From assembly GCF_017355915.2 (NCBI RefSeq), contig NZ_JAFEUV020000011.1, positions 124,001 through 188,000 of the forward strand: a stretch of DNA of 64,000 nt, read 5' to 3'. The position numbers were made by a program, and so were the translations under genes. This DNA comes from Telluribacter roseus (GTDB lineage Bacteria; Bacteroidota; Bacteroidia; Cytophagales; Spirosomataceae). The notes below the pieces were generated by a model that was given only the letters and a program-made list of their open reading frames with translations, was not told the DNA's origin and searched no databases. Positions 37,528-47,275 of the stretch are shown piece by piece; position 1 is the first letter of the stretch; each line of letters begins with the position of its first letter.

Positions 37528-39972
37528 TCAGCTTATATACTTAGCTGACTTTTTTAAGCTAAAACAAAAAAGGTTACCTCCTTTTAAGCTATGAATACTA
37601 CTGTCATACCTGATTTGAACCACTTCTGCCTGCTTATCAATAGACCTTACGCACAGTTCCATGTGGTTGATCTTGCATTCCAGCTTTACTCCCCGGAACA
37701 GCAAGTCAAGACTAACCTCCTTAAAAGCACTGGGAAGACTCGGATTAAAACACAGGGTATCTTCCTGAACTTCTATACCTGCATAATGATGCTGCAGTAC
37801 GCCCAATGTACCCCCCATTGAACCCAAGTGGATCCCTTCGGAGCTATCGTCATCTTCCAGGGGGGACAGATCAATTTGCTGCGCTTTTTCGAATAATTTC
37901 CAGGAAGCATCAGGGTCAAAGTGGGCCAGCGCTCCCGCATGGATGATACGTGAGAGGCTGGATTCATTAGCGGTATGCTTGATTTGATTATCTATGGTGT
38001 CTTTCAATTGATTCAGTGAGATGTCATAGCCCATAAGTTGCATAATTCTCTGTAACTCGACCGGTGTAAATAGGTAAAGAAGCAACGATGTATCAGCTTG
38101 TTTGGACGCCTTGTAACGATTGATATCATCTCCTTCAGCCTCAAGTCGCCAGTCTATCCGTTGAGCCCCCCATTTTTGCCGGAATGCATCCATATCAAAA
38201 TCCTGCAGATCACTAAACCCTTCAAACTGGTCAAGAGTACCATTAGGAAGAAAGACTAACCGAATCCTGCTACTTATTTTTTTCCATTGTTCCAGTTCAT
38301 CAGTGCTAAGTCTTATCTTTTCCCGCAGATCGAGTTGTTGCTGTTCCGTAAGCAGGTGGTACATTTGTCCCGCCCGCATCAGGGTCCAGGCAGCCATTAC
38401 ATTAGTGTACGAGTTATTGTCAATACCCATCTCTTCCTCTACTTCGGTGCAGGCATCGGGGTAGTGAGTATGGTGCTCGTCGGGTCCCACTACGCCCCTG
38501 ATCTCATAGCGGTCAGTATTCGGATTGTATTGCGCTAGGCTCGCCCAGAACCGGGCAGTTTCCACGAGCATCTCGGCTCCGTATTCGGCAAAGAAACTCT
38601 TATCTCCGGTTACCTCCACGTAATTGCTAATGCTGTAGGCAATGATGGCACCTATATGATGCTGCCGGTAGGTGAAGTCCTCCATCCAGTGCCCCGAATA
38701 GAGGTTGTACTGCAGCAGGGGTGTTTCCTCCCGGCCACTACTGGCACTCCGCCAGGGATACATGGCCCCTCTATACCCCGCTTGGCTGGCTAGCTTGCGG
38801 GCGGCATCAAGCCGACGATAGCGGTACAGCAGCAACGAACGGGCAATGGTAGGGAAGCGGTAAGCCAGAAAAGGGAAAATAAACATTTCGTCCCAGAAGA
38901 TCTGACCGTGGTATTCCTCGCCCTGCCAACCGCTAGGGGGTACTCCCACATCCAGGTCAGCGGTATGGGGCGAGATATTCTGCAGGATCTGAAACATGTG
39001 CAGACGGAAATAAGGAAGCTGATCTTTTGGCTGTAGATCAAGCCGACAGTGATGCCACAGCTTTTTCCAGGCCATACAGTGTGCCTCTAAAAGTGCTTCA
39101 AAGTCCTGAGCCTGTGAAAGAGCTTTCTGAGCTGCCTCCCGACAGTCAGTAATAGCCATGTCGTGTGAGGTGTAAAGTGCCGCCACCTTCTCCACTACTA
39201 CACTTTCTCCTTCCTTCAGCTCTGCAAGCAGTGATTCGTAGATACTGTCGGTATCGGATTCGACGGTTCGCTGGCAGGAAAGAGGCTGTCCCTGCCGTAG
39301 CAACCTCGTCCGGGCCTGCAGCGTGATGTCGATACCGGACTGCACCGTTCGTGCTATCAGCCCGAGGCACTCCGTGCCGATACGGGACGTAGAAATCGTC
39401 TGCAGGTGGCGTTTGTTGAAAGGCCTGTAACGAGCTACGTTGTTGTTCTGTACCGCACCATCCAGGCCACTCCGGATTTCGATAGTACCGGACCAATTCT
39501 CGGCGCTGATTTCCTGCTGAAGTACCATCAGGTGCTCCTGTGCCATGCTAACGAAACGTTTTTCGTGCAGACTGAATATCATGCCCTCCCTGGACTTAAA
39601 GCGTACCTTGCGCTCCAGAAGAGCTTTATCCATGTGCAACTCCTGCCGGTAAGCGAGAATATCCGCCTCTTCCAGCGAAAACCAGTTTCCTCCCGCAATC
39701 CGGAAGCTCACAGGCAGCCAGTTGGGCAAATTGACCAGTGACTCGTTTTCTACCTCCTTCCCCTCAATGAGTGTACTTAGCCGATTGTAACAGCCGACCC
39801 GATAGGTACCCGGATAATGTACCTGGTCTTCTGTTGATTCGGGAGCGGCCGCACGGCTGACAATAAATCCATTGCCCAGCGCAAAAAGCGCCTCGCGCCG
39901 GTCCTCATCGACTGAATCGTAGTGGTCATAACTGATGCTCCACTCCCGGAAGGTACCCTTACTACTGCTCAT
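37528..39972 (-). CDS. Glycoside hydrolase family 65 disaccharide phosphorylase
   Basis: 814 residues from ATG 39972. The (alpha/alpha)6-barrel of GH65 is marked by the catalytic acid Glu499 in GVVGPDEHHTHYPD and the following DNNSYTNVMAAWTL. The family splits maltose, trehalose, kojibiose, nigerose or glucosylglycerol with phosphate to beta-glucose-1-phosphate; the exact donor cannot be read by eye. No signal peptide, so cytoplasmic. The frame extends 33 codons upstream, but ATG 39972 fits the family start and overlaps the stop of the upstream kinase by 11 bases (CATGAGCAGTAG), which indicates translational coupling. A beta-phosphoglucomutase, often beside such enzymes, is absent. Confidence 0.92.
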   Translation of the reverse strand: MSSSKGTFREWSISYDHYDSVDEDRREALFALGNGFIVSRAAAPESTEDQVHYPGTYRVGCYNRLSTLIEGKEVENESLVNLPNWLPVSFRIAGGNWFSLEEADILAYRQELHMDKALLERKVRFKSREGMIFSLHEKRFVSMAQEHLMVLQQEISAENWSGTIEIRSGLDGAVQNNNVARYRPFNKRHLQTISTSRIGTECLGLIARTVQSGIDITLQARTRLLRQGQPLSCQRTVESDTDSIYESLLAELKEGESVVVEKVAALYTSHDMAITDCREAAQKALSQAQDFEALLEAHCMAWKKLWHHCRLDLQPKDQLPYFRLHMFQILQNISPHTADLDVGVPPSGWQGEEYHGQIFWDEMFIFPFLAYRFPTIARSLLLYRYRRLDAARKLASQAGYRGAMYPWRSASSGREETPLLQYNLYSGHWMEDFTYRQHHIGAIIAYSISNYVEVTGDKSFFAEYGAEMLVETARFWASLAQYNPNTDRYEIRGVVGPDEHHTHYPDACTEVEEEMGIDNNSYTNVMAAWTLMRAGQMYHLLTEQQQLDLREKIRLSTDELEQWKKISSRIRLVFLPNGTLDQFEGFSDLQDFDMDAFRQKWGAQRIDWRLEAEGDDINRYKASKQADTSLLLYLFTPVELQRIMQLMGYDISLNQLKDTIDNQIKHTANESSLSRIIHAGALAHFDPDASWKLFEKAQQIDLSPLEDDDSSEGIHLGSMGGTLGVLQHHYAGIEVQEDTLCFNPSLPSAFKEVSLDLLFRGVKLECKINHMELCVRSIDKQAEVVQIRYDSSIHSLKGGNLFCFSLKKSAKYIS

Positions 39973-40936
39973 GCAACTCCTGTACGTTGTTACAAATTTG
40001 ATTAAAAAGCTCCTCCAGACGCTCACGATCAGGATAGGCAGGCTGGGAGCCATAGGTTGTGATAGCAGCATGCGAAGCCGCCACCCCGTAGCTGGCCAGA
40101 GCCTTAAGGCTACTCCCTTCCAGAATTGCTACAGCCAGTGCCCCGGCAAAGGCATCGCCGGCGCCAGTGGTATCTACTACCTCTACCTCAATGGGCGGCA
40201 CGTACAGCATAGTTTCGGTATTGGCTATTACACAACCGCCGTCTTCGAGTTTGATGACGGCATGCTGCACCCCTTCCTTCAGGAGTTTCCGGGCTGCCTT
40301 TTTTCCATCATCGGCCGAAGTGGCCGATACCCCCGTGAGGCTCTCTGTCTCGGAGGCATCCGGTACCAGGTAATCAATCATCGGGAACAAGGCTTTATCC
40401 ACGCGGTCGGTGGGAGATGGGTCCAGTACGATAGTAAATCCTCTGTCATGAGCAGCCCGTATGGCTTCCTCCACAATAAACGGGGGCACCTCATAGTCTA
40501 CCACCAGTACCGAACCGGCCGGTGCTTCGGCAATGGCCTGCTTTACTTTCTCCCGGTCGTGATCCTGCCAGGCATCGTTGGCATTGGTGGAAAGTACAAT
40601 GTTTTTCTTTCCATCCTCAGGAACCATAATCATAGAGAAGCCGGTAGTAACGCCTTTTACCTTTTCAACGTACCGCAGGTCTATCTCCATATCTTCCAGA
40701 GCCCCCAGCGCCTGAAGACTTAGATCATCGTCACCCACCCGGGCCAGTACTAGGGCCGGAGCTCCCAGCTTTCGGGCCAGGTAGGCTACATTGGCAGCCT
40801 TACCTCCACTAAATCGTCGGAAGTCGTGGGCCAGCAGGGTAGTAGTTTCACCCAGCTTCTGATCTACCCGTACCTGGAAATCAGCGTTTACGCTGCCTAA
40901 GGAAAGAATAATTCCCTCCTTCTTTTTATCTGCCAT
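39962..40936 (-). CDS. PfkB/ribokinase-family sugar kinase
   Basis: 324 residues. Substrate-binding GG motif at 44-45 (FSGGKAANVA, conserved PfkB signature 1) and signature 2 DTTGAGDAFAGAL (255-267) with catalytic base Asp261. It transfers phosphate from ATP to a sugar or nucleoside hydroxyl. It is the first gene of a two-gene unit with the GH65 phosphorylase and may phosphorylate the free sugar released by it, or another sugar; this is inference. It starts ATG 40936. Confidence 0.93.
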   Translation of the reverse strand: MADKKKEGIILSLGSVNADFQVRVDQKLGETTTLLAHDFRRFSGGKAANVAYLARKLGAPALVLARVGDDDLSLQALGALEDMEIDLRYVEKVKGVTTGFSMIMVPEDGKKNIVLSTNANDAWQDHDREKVKQAIAEAPAGSVLVVDYEVPPFIVEEAIRAAHDRGFTIVLDPSPTDRVDKALFPMIDYLVPDASETESLTGVSATSADDGKKAARKLLKEGVQHAVIKLEDGGCVIANTETMLYVPPIEVEVVDTTGAGDAFAGALAVAILEGSSLKALASYGVAASHAAITTYGSQPAYPDRERLEELFNQICNNVQELHEQ

Positions 40937-41308
40937 GCGTGATTTGTATTTTTAAAATAAATAGCTGATGTTGATTCATGTGTACTAAAGTTATCCTAAG
41001 GCGAGATTGTTGTCAGCTATTTTTATTCTATTATATTGAAAAGTGAATAGTGTTATAAATTATGCAATATGTGCGACTCATTTTGTCAGTCTGAGCGGAG
41101 CAATCAAGGTGCTGGTTCTTAACCGCAGCGGCAGCAGTCCTACTTGGACTGACATAAGTTTGTGAAATGATAGATCTGTCAATAAAAAATGTGCCTTGAC
41201 TTAAATAACTCGTATTAACTGCTGAAATCATAAGCATCTCAAAGCATAAATTACTGACCTGGAAAGGGAAAATCCCTTACAATTTGTAGTTCTCTGGTAC
41301 CATACCTC
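40937..41308. other. Divergent promoter region of kinase genes
   Basis: About 370 bases between the sugar-kinase gene (minus) and the PAS kinase (plus). A short stem, CAGTCC/GGACTG, lies near 41130-41150. No riboswitch or RNA gene was recognised. Confidence 0.4.
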
Positions 41309-43921
41309 ATGCATACACTAGAATTTGAGTATTTAGAACAATCCACTGATGCCTTTTTGCTCTGTCATCATCGTATTCAAAAAGATGTTAACACCTTTGA
41401 GGTGATCTGGCTAAATACTCAGGCTAAATCAGTTCTTGGCTGGATAGGCTATGTACCCACTCCAATGGAGCAGGTTATCCCCTCAGCAGAGCTGCGGAAA
41501 GCCCTCCATCAGGCTGTAATAAATAACCAAAAACAATCAGGTGTATTAAAAGGAATGCCTGACTCTGTTTCAGGAAAGGTTCTTACTTTTGAAGTAACTG
41601 CTCTTTCTACGGCCCTGCTGGTGCAACTAAAGCAAGATGAACCACAAACTAAATTTCATCAGGCCCTGGGCGAGCAGCTGCTCACTACTCCTCATACGGG
41701 AGTGGTGGCTATGGAAGCGGTACGAAATCGACAAGGGCAGGTAGAGGATCTTAGAGTACTCTTCCTCAAGCAGACCTCTTTCAACCATCCATTTCTGGAT
41801 GGTCGGGTTCAGGTAGGGGATTACCTTTCCCGATGCTACCCTAGCATAAAGGGGGAGGAACTGTTCAGCCATCTGATAGACGTAACTGAGACAGGAACGC
41901 CCTCATTTTTAGAAGAGCAGCCTCCTGGGATAGATCAGACCTTCCAGCTGGCTCTCACCAGGTTTGGGGATGGGGTGCTGGTTACCTACTACGATCAGAC
42001 GGCAAAACAGCGGACTGAAAGAAGGCCAAATCTCCAGTCGCAGGTACTGCAACAACTGATAGATTGCAGCCAGGATATCATTGTACTATGGGAGCCGGTG
42101 TTTGATGATGAAGGGAATACTATCGATTTGAAAGCTGCTCAATTCAACAAAGCAGCACTTTGTGATGGCTTCTTTACGGAAGATGATTATCTGTATGGCA
42201 CTCTTACTCAGATGTCGGCCGGAGCCAAAGAGTTTATTCCGCAGTATGCCCAGGTACTTCAAACCGGTATCCCCCTAAGAGTGGAAAGGCATAACAGAAG
42301 GGGAGGTAAAGACCTCTGGACGGATCTTTCCGTTAACAAATTAGAGGATAAGCTACTGATGTTCGTCCGGGATATTACCAAACACAAACAGGCTTCTCTG
42401 GAGGTGGAAGAGCAGAATCATCTGCTGGAAAGCATCCTCAACAGTACCGAAAACTACAAACTTGTCACCGAAGCCATTCGGGATGATTCCGGCCTTGTGA
42501 TTGACTTTCGGATAACCAAAGGGAATAAGGGCACGATAGATACCCTACAAAAGCTGTTTGGATTTAACGCAATAGGCTGTACCATCAAGCAACTGGTGGG
42601 GGAAAAAGGCAAACTATTTGGGCAGGCCATTCAAGTACTGGAAACAGGTCAGCCTTACATCAAGGATAGATGGCATAACCGCTTAACGGACCGGTGGTAT
42701 AAGTTCACTATGCATAAGCTCAATAACGGAGTTGTCGTCACCTATGTAGATATAACAGCCGTTCAAAATGCCTTGCTTGATGTCCAGCATCAGAAAGAGC
42801 TGATAGAGGGGGTATTGGATAGCTCCATTAACGGAATACTGGCAATGGAAGTGGTCAGGAATGCCTATGGCACCATTGAAGACTTTAAAATTGTATTGGC
42901 TAATAAGCCGGCCGAAGCCTATACATTCCTTACCAATGCGGAGCTGGTCGGAAGAATGTACCTGTCTCTGTTTCCCACTGCCCGGGAGGTAGGCTTCTTC
43001 GATAGGATGAAACAGGCCGTAGAGGAGAGCATCCCGTTTCGGGTCGAAACGTCTTTTCCTTCTCCCAAACTGAACACCACTCGATGGTTCACCATGTCTT
43101 TAACACAGACAGGCAGGGGCCTGGTCATTCTCACCTTTATGGAAACTACTGACCAGGTACTCATGCGGCAAAAACAGGAACTACTTCTGGAGGAACTAAG
43201 ACAGTCCAACAAAGACCTGGAGCAATTTGCCTATGTAGCTTCTCACGATTTACAGGAACCAGCGCGTAAGATCAGTTCTTTCTCAAATCTGGTGGTGAAG
43301 CAGTATGCACAGGTACTACCACCGGCCGGAGTCGACTTACTCCAAAGAATGCAGTCGGCCAGTATACGGATGCAGGATCTGATAGATGGGCTGCTAACCT
43401 ACTCCCAGTTTTCTACTCAGAAGGAGCCACATCAGCCGGTCTCCTTGCCTATGCTCGTGCAGCACATCCTGTCAGACCTTGAAAGCAGGATTGACGAGAA
43501 AAAGGCGGATATACATGTAGCTGAACTGCCCCAAATACAAGGAAACCCTATTCAACTCCGGCAACTGTTCCAGAACCTGATCAGCAATGCCTTAAAGTTT
43601 TGCCATCCTGATAGACCTCCACAAATCACGATCGAGTCAGAGCAGGCAACGCCGGAAGAAATCATGCAGTCCGGACTGGATATAGAGGATAAGTATCTGG
43701 CCATTCGGGTAAAGGATAATGGTATTGGAATGGAGCAGGCTCATGAGAAAAAGATCTTTGAGCTGTTTACCCGCCTGCACGGCCGGAGCCAGTATCCGGG
43801 GACTGGACTGGGACTGTCTATCTGCAAAAAGGTGGCCGAGCTGCATGGAGGTACTATCTCAGTGACCAGCACACCTGGTACAGGAAGTACTTTTATTGTT
43901 TTATTACCTGCTCTCACCTAA
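41309..43921 (+). CDS. Multi-PAS sensor histidine kinase, intact
   Basis: 870 residues without membrane segments, so likely cytoplasmic. Several PAS-like units cover about 1-620 (repeated patterns such as GVVAMEAVRNRQGQVEDLR and NGILAMEVVRNAYGTIEDF). HisKA has phosphoacceptor His646 (VASHDLQEPARKISSF) and is followed by a complete ATPase domain (RQLFQNLISNALKF, DNGIGMEQAH, YPGTGLGLSICKKV). It is a paralogue of the broken kinase at 32698; here the position of that gene's stop codon reads Asp in QDLIDGLLTYS. No receiver or neighbouring response regulator is present. Confidence 0.93.
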   Translation: MHTLEFEYLEQSTDAFLLCHHRIQKDVNTFEVIWLNTQAKSVLGWIGYVPTPMEQVIPSAELRKALHQAVINNQKQSGVLKGMPDSVSGKVLTFEVTALSTALLVQLKQDEPQTKFHQALGEQLLTTPHTGVVAMEAVRNRQGQVEDLRVLFLKQTSFNHPFLDGRVQVGDYLSRCYPSIKGEELFSHLIDVTETGTPSFLEEQPPGIDQTFQLALTRFGDGVLVTYYDQTAKQRTERRPNLQSQVLQQLIDCSQDIIVLWEPVFDDEGNTIDLKAAQFNKAALCDGFFTEDDYLYGTLTQMSAGAKEFIPQYAQVLQTGIPLRVERHNRRGGKDLWTDLSVNKLEDKLLMFVRDITKHKQASLEVEEQNHLLESILNSTENYKLVTEAIRDDSGLVIDFRITKGNKGTIDTLQKLFGFNAIGCTIKQLVGEKGKLFGQAIQVLETGQPYIKDRWHNRLTDRWYKFTMHKLNNGVVVTYVDITAVQNALLDVQHQKELIEGVLDSSINGILAMEVVRNAYGTIEDFKIVLANKPAEAYTFLTNAELVGRMYLSLFPTAREVGFFDRMKQAVEESIPFRVETSFPSPKLNTTRWFTMSLTQTGRGLVILTFMETTDQVLMRQKQELLLEELRQSNKDLEQFAYVASHDLQEPARKISSFSNLVVKQYAQVLPPAGVDLLQRMQSASIRMQDLIDGLLTYSQFSTQKEPHQPVSLPMLVQHILSDLESRIDEKKADIHVAELPQIQGNPIQLRQLFQNLISNALKFCHPDRPPQITIESEQATPEEIMQSGLDIEDKYLAIRVKDNGIGMEQAHEKKIFELFTRLHGRSQYPGTGLGLSICKKVAELHGGTISVTSTPGTGSTFIVLLPALT

Positions 43922-43962
43922 TATTTACCTTTTTTCTTGGTTGTAGCCATCAGTCTTAATTT

Positions 43963-43989
43963 CTACTTCTGTTAATTGAACAGAAGTAG
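43963..43989. other. Perfect 11-bp hairpin after the PAS kinase
   Basis: CTACTTCTGTT (43963-43973) pairs with AACAGAAGTAG (43979-43989), loop AATTG. It has no T run, so a terminator role is unsure. Confidence 0.5.
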
Positions 43990-44102
43990 ACTCTACAGCT
44001 TCTTCTTCAGCAGAAGGTACGATGTTTATAGCTTCTACCTCATAATCTGACTGATACAACCAGACTAGTGTCGTACACGAACTACTTACTAACTACATCA
44101 CT

Positions 44103-44644
44103 ATGTCCACAACGACCTACTCCGACGATATGCCTCATATGGCGGGCATCGTCAAACGCAATATCGAAGCCCTCCTTAACCTCCGTAAGGAGGAGGAAGC
44201 CCAAAAGACATCTGAAGAGAAACCGCGGACAACATTACTGCCTTCACCGGCAACATGCTGTTTGTATATATACATCTGGCGGTATTTGGGCTGTGGATCA
44301 TCTGGAATCTAGGCTGGCTTGGTCATAAGCCATTTGAAGAGTCGTTTGTGGTTCTAGCCATGTTTGCCTCAGTGGAGGCAATCTTTCTGTCGACCTTTGT
44401 ATTGATAAGCTAGAATCGTATGGCCAAACAAGCCGATAAAAGAGCCGAGCTCGATCTGCAGGTGAGCTTGCTGGCGGAACACTAGATTACCCGCCTGATT
44501 GTGCTTGTAACCGCCATTGCCAAAAACATGAATATTGAAGATACCAACGACAAGGAACTGGAAGAACTAGCCAAAGATGTACATCCCGAGAAAGTTCTGG
44601 ACACCATGGAAAATCAATCAGCACAGGCCAGCGATAAGGATTGA
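44103..44644 (+). pseudogene. DUF1003 membrane protein, decayed
   Basis: The N-terminal part from ATG 44103 (MSTTTYSDDMPHMAGIVKRN) is joined, after a frameshift near 44222, to ADNITAFTGNMLFVYIHLAVFGLWIIW and a second hydrophobic segment (SFVVLAMFASVEAIFLSTFVL). Two in-frame TAG codons interrupt the rest: 44411-44413, where family members have Gln before NRMAKQADKRAELDL, and 44483-44485, where Glu is expected after LLAEH. The frame then runs open to TGA 44642-44644. Three lesions in 540 bases mark it as a pseudogene. DUF1003 proteins are small two-helix membrane proteins of unknown function. Confidence 0.87.
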
Positions 44645-44857
44645 GTGGATCAGGACACAGTAGTACCGGATCACTTTTCCTCTGTCATCCGTTACACTCA
44701 TCCAGATCCAAAGACTAAGCGAATGTAAGTGCTGTTTCTGACAACATTACCTTCTTACGCCGGTTATTAAAAGGAATGAACTATTACGGGTAATTAAAGT
44801 TGTGAATCTGTAAGTCAATGTCCCCATTATATCTATTACATATAATTGATCGAGGTT

Positions 44858-45469
44858 ATGGAAGAAAAGAATCAATCAGGTATTATCCCTGATAATTATA
44901 CAGGAAGAATTATCGACACAACCAGTAAGGTAGAATGCAGGAGCATAGAAGAGGCCCGGGCCTTTTTTGATGTAGTGAAGCAAAGACTACTGAATGTTAA
45001 TGCCTGGAACGACTACGCCGGGGCGGCCACCGCTAAATTTCAGGTAGTCGATAAAGAGGGCAATGAAGTAACACGGCACGTTACGCAGGGTGATTTTTTC
45101 AAAATCAACATACCTGGTCCCGGTTCCATATCCGGAGAGGGCTACGACTGGGTACGCGTTGAAGAAGTAAGGATAGTCGCAGAGGGCGAGGTGGAAAGTG
45201 TGGGGATTAGAGTAAGACCCACTTCTAATCCGCAGAATGATGACGATCAAATCCACCACTTCTATTCCGAAGAGTCAACCAGTAACTTTACCGTTACCAG
45301 AGAAGGCCAGCTAATCACAGTCGGCATCTATGACCGCAATACAAAACCTAATGTCGAGAGTGAAGGCATTCTGGAAAAAGCAAGAGATATACTAGTAGGC
45401 CTGGGAGCTGTTACTGGTTTCTCAAAATATCAATGGCAGAAACTGGCGGATGGTTTGTTACAACCCTAG
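44858..45469 (+). CDS. Protein of unknown function
   Basis: 203 residues, hydrophilic, no signal or membrane segment. It contains a beta-rich middle (AKFQVVDKEGNEVTRHVTQG, then FFKINIPGPGS and YDWVRVEEVRIV) with a histidine/aspartate patch (NDDDQIHHFYSEES), followed by a helix-rich end. Not recognised. ATG 44858 is preferred to an upstream TTG. It stands alone, followed by a strong hairpin. Codon use is like its neighbours, so it is probably a real gene. Confidence 0.8.
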   Translation: MEEKNQSGIIPDNYTGRIIDTTSKVECRSIEEARAFFDVVKQRLLNVNAWNDYAGAATAKFQVVDKEGNEVTRHVTQGDFFKINIPGPGSISGEGYDWVRVEEVRIVAEGEVESVGIRVRPTSNPQNDDDQIHHFYSEESTSNFTVTREGQLITVGIYDRNTKPNVESEGILEKARDILVGLGAVTGFSKYQWQKLADGLLQP

Positions 45470-45536
45470 GCCTTGCTTTACCAATACATATACCTGAAAG
45501 AGCGAAGGGTTTAACCATTTGGTGTCAGATCTTTAT

Positions 45537-45579
45537 GAACAAACCCCCTCCCTGGTACTACCAGGGAGGGGGTTTGTTC
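45537..45579. terminator. Perfect 19-bp GC-rich hairpin, probable bidirectional terminator
   Basis: The left arm 45537-45555 and right arm 45561-45579 are exact reverse complements around the loop TACTA. The right side ends GGGTTTGTTC, so a terminator is likely. It lies 67 bases after the unknown gene and before the oppositely oriented next gene. Confidence 0.8.
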
Positions 45580-45642
45580 ATACTTGTTATTTTCTCTAGC
45601 CGTTATGCTCTAAAATCATTGGGCAAGGGAATCACTACCTAC

Positions 45643-45891
45643 TTATTGGTTAAAAGAAGGCGTTGTCTCCAATGAGGAATCTTCTGTATTTCTAATTTCA
45701 TTCACCTTAACCTCATTATCGGGTAATGACCCACTCCTCACATCAATCTTTTTGGTAATCAAACGATCACACGGATTGGCACCCTGTAATTGACATTCCC
45801 ACAAGGCAGCTAACAGTACTAATCCAAAGAATAACAAGCCAATTATTTTCCAGATGTGGAGATCCTTATCTACTGGAGGCACTTTTTTCAT
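45643..45891 (-). CDS. Small single-pass membrane protein, unknown
   Basis: 82 residues. A short basic/acidic head (MKKVPPVDKDLHIWK), one hydrophobic helix (about 16-32; IIGLLFFGLVLLAALW), and a polar tail with two cysteines (ECQLQGANPCDR). Family not recognised. ATG 45891 is the natural start. It lies downstream of and on the same strand as the next unknown gene, 72 bases away, and could be co-transcribed. Confidence 0.6.
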   Translation of the reverse strand: MKKVPPVDKDLHIWKIIGLLFFGLVLLAALWECQLQGANPCDRLITKKIDVRSGSLPDNEVKVNEIRNTEDSSLETTPSFNQ

Positions 45892-45963
45892 TTACTAAGG
45901 TGTAACTAATGTTAAATTATCGTGAGCATTGTGCATAGTGCTAGGCAGACAGGCAGTGCCTTC

Positions 45964-46569
45964 TTACTTGACACCGGCTCCCATCATAGCATTGAAGGTC
46001 CGGACTAGACGGGCCCCCGGACGTACATCCTTCGTCTGCAGGTACAGTGCCAGTTTGGCAACCATAACTACCTGGTGTACAAAATCAGTTTTGAACTCAA
46101 GATCCCCGTAGGTGTCTGCCATGATCGGGGAATTGATATGATTATGAAATGAGGTAAGAGAAGTACTACCTAGTACGGCATTTGCCCAATAATAAACGCA
46201 GACATACCTTTTCTCGGGCAGGGAGATTCCATAGCATTCCAGCATTTCGCGAAGGTGTGTCCGATGCACTCCAAGATTCAAGGCCAGTACATCATCTACT
46301 TTATCAAAGTACGCTTTAATTGAGGGCCATACCTGACTGATGGGCGGATATTCGGAGCTGTTTGCATTATAGCTGCGGGAATACTTAAAACTTACTTTTT
46401 CGTAAATAGTCCCTTTTTTAACATACGCTAAACCAATTTCATCTGAATGCACAGAAATGACCAGAAAGCTTTCACTCTTTGTTGAAAAATGTATCATAAA
46501 GAACAGATAGAGGATATTTTCAATTTCGGACACATAGAGATTCACTATGGAATGCTGCTCTGCATCCAA
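45964..46569 (-). CDS. Protein of unknown function
   Basis: Up to 201 residues. The frame begins with TTG at 46569; an ATG 24 codons later (46497) would give 177 residues. The sequence looks like a folded alpha/beta protein (SESFLVISVHSDEIGLAYVKKG, then ISQVWPSIKAYFDKVDDV and LPEKRYVCVYYWANAVLGS). No signal peptide, no recognised motif. The long gap upstream provides room for its promoter. Confidence 0.65.
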   Translation of the reverse strand: MDAEQHSIVNLYVSEIENILYLFFMIHFSTKSESFLVISVHSDEIGLAYVKKGTIYEKVSFKYSRSYNANSSEYPPISQVWPSIKAYFDKVDDVLALNLGVHRTHLREMLECYGISLPEKRYVCVYYWANAVLGSTSLTSFHNHINSPIMADTYGDLEFKTDFVHQVVMVAKLALYLQTKDVRPGARLVRTFNAMMGAGVK

Positions 46570-47275
46570 AAAATAATTACTTGAATGAATTTAGGTTTGG
46601 TAGTAAACAGGCAATTCAGATAGTTCGTAGCCTACCGACACTACTATCAGAGAAGAATACACCCATTAAGGGTTCAGGTGGAGCTTTGGGACAATTTGAA
46701 GTAACAAGCTTTTTCATGTGGAGGGTATTATTTAGTGAGTAATCGGGTTAACACTTTGTACTAATGACACCATTACTTCCGGTGACGAGGTAGTTTACTT
46801 CCTTGCTTGCACGTTTCAGCCCAGATTGTAACTGTAGTAACTGTGTATGTATATACGTTTTCAACAGACTAAACCTGCACTTCCCTCCATTCAACTTCCT
46901 GTACCGATTTTAAATCAATTATCAAGCCAAGCCTGTTGTTAAATTGGCTTTTACTAATTTTGCAACATACTTTAATGGTTATGTTCAATAGTATTTTTAT
47001 TGTATTAATCAAAGTTAGCTAATTAACTTAAGGTTAATTTTATAGCACACGTTTTACGTATACGTTTTCCCAATCCAGGTATACCATTACATATAATCAT
47101 AGGGCATAATAAATAGTAATAGCAGGTATTCAATTTAGTTTCCGTTTTTTGGGTAGTAAAAAATAATGACGTGTTATTTTCTGAACCATTTTGAAAGGAA
47201 CCTGGTAAAATAAGTAACCCATTTTTATTAAAGATTAATTTTTCTAGCGGTCCTAGCAGACTCTATAAAGCAACC
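46570..47275. other. AT-rich divergent intergenic region
   Basis: About 700 bases with many short A/T runs and stops in all frames. It must hold promoters for two divergent genes; no clear consensus or RNA gene was identified. Confidence 0.45.

Noticed and set aside
39146-39741. Frames in other phases within the GH65 gene
   Set aside because: Shadows of the GH65 reading frame, which has catalytic motifs and proper overlap with the kinase gene.
43900-44090. Minus-strand open stretch ending ...EVEIKTDGYNQEKR
   Set aside because: About 55 codons without any start codon; might be a decayed tail but cannot be supported.
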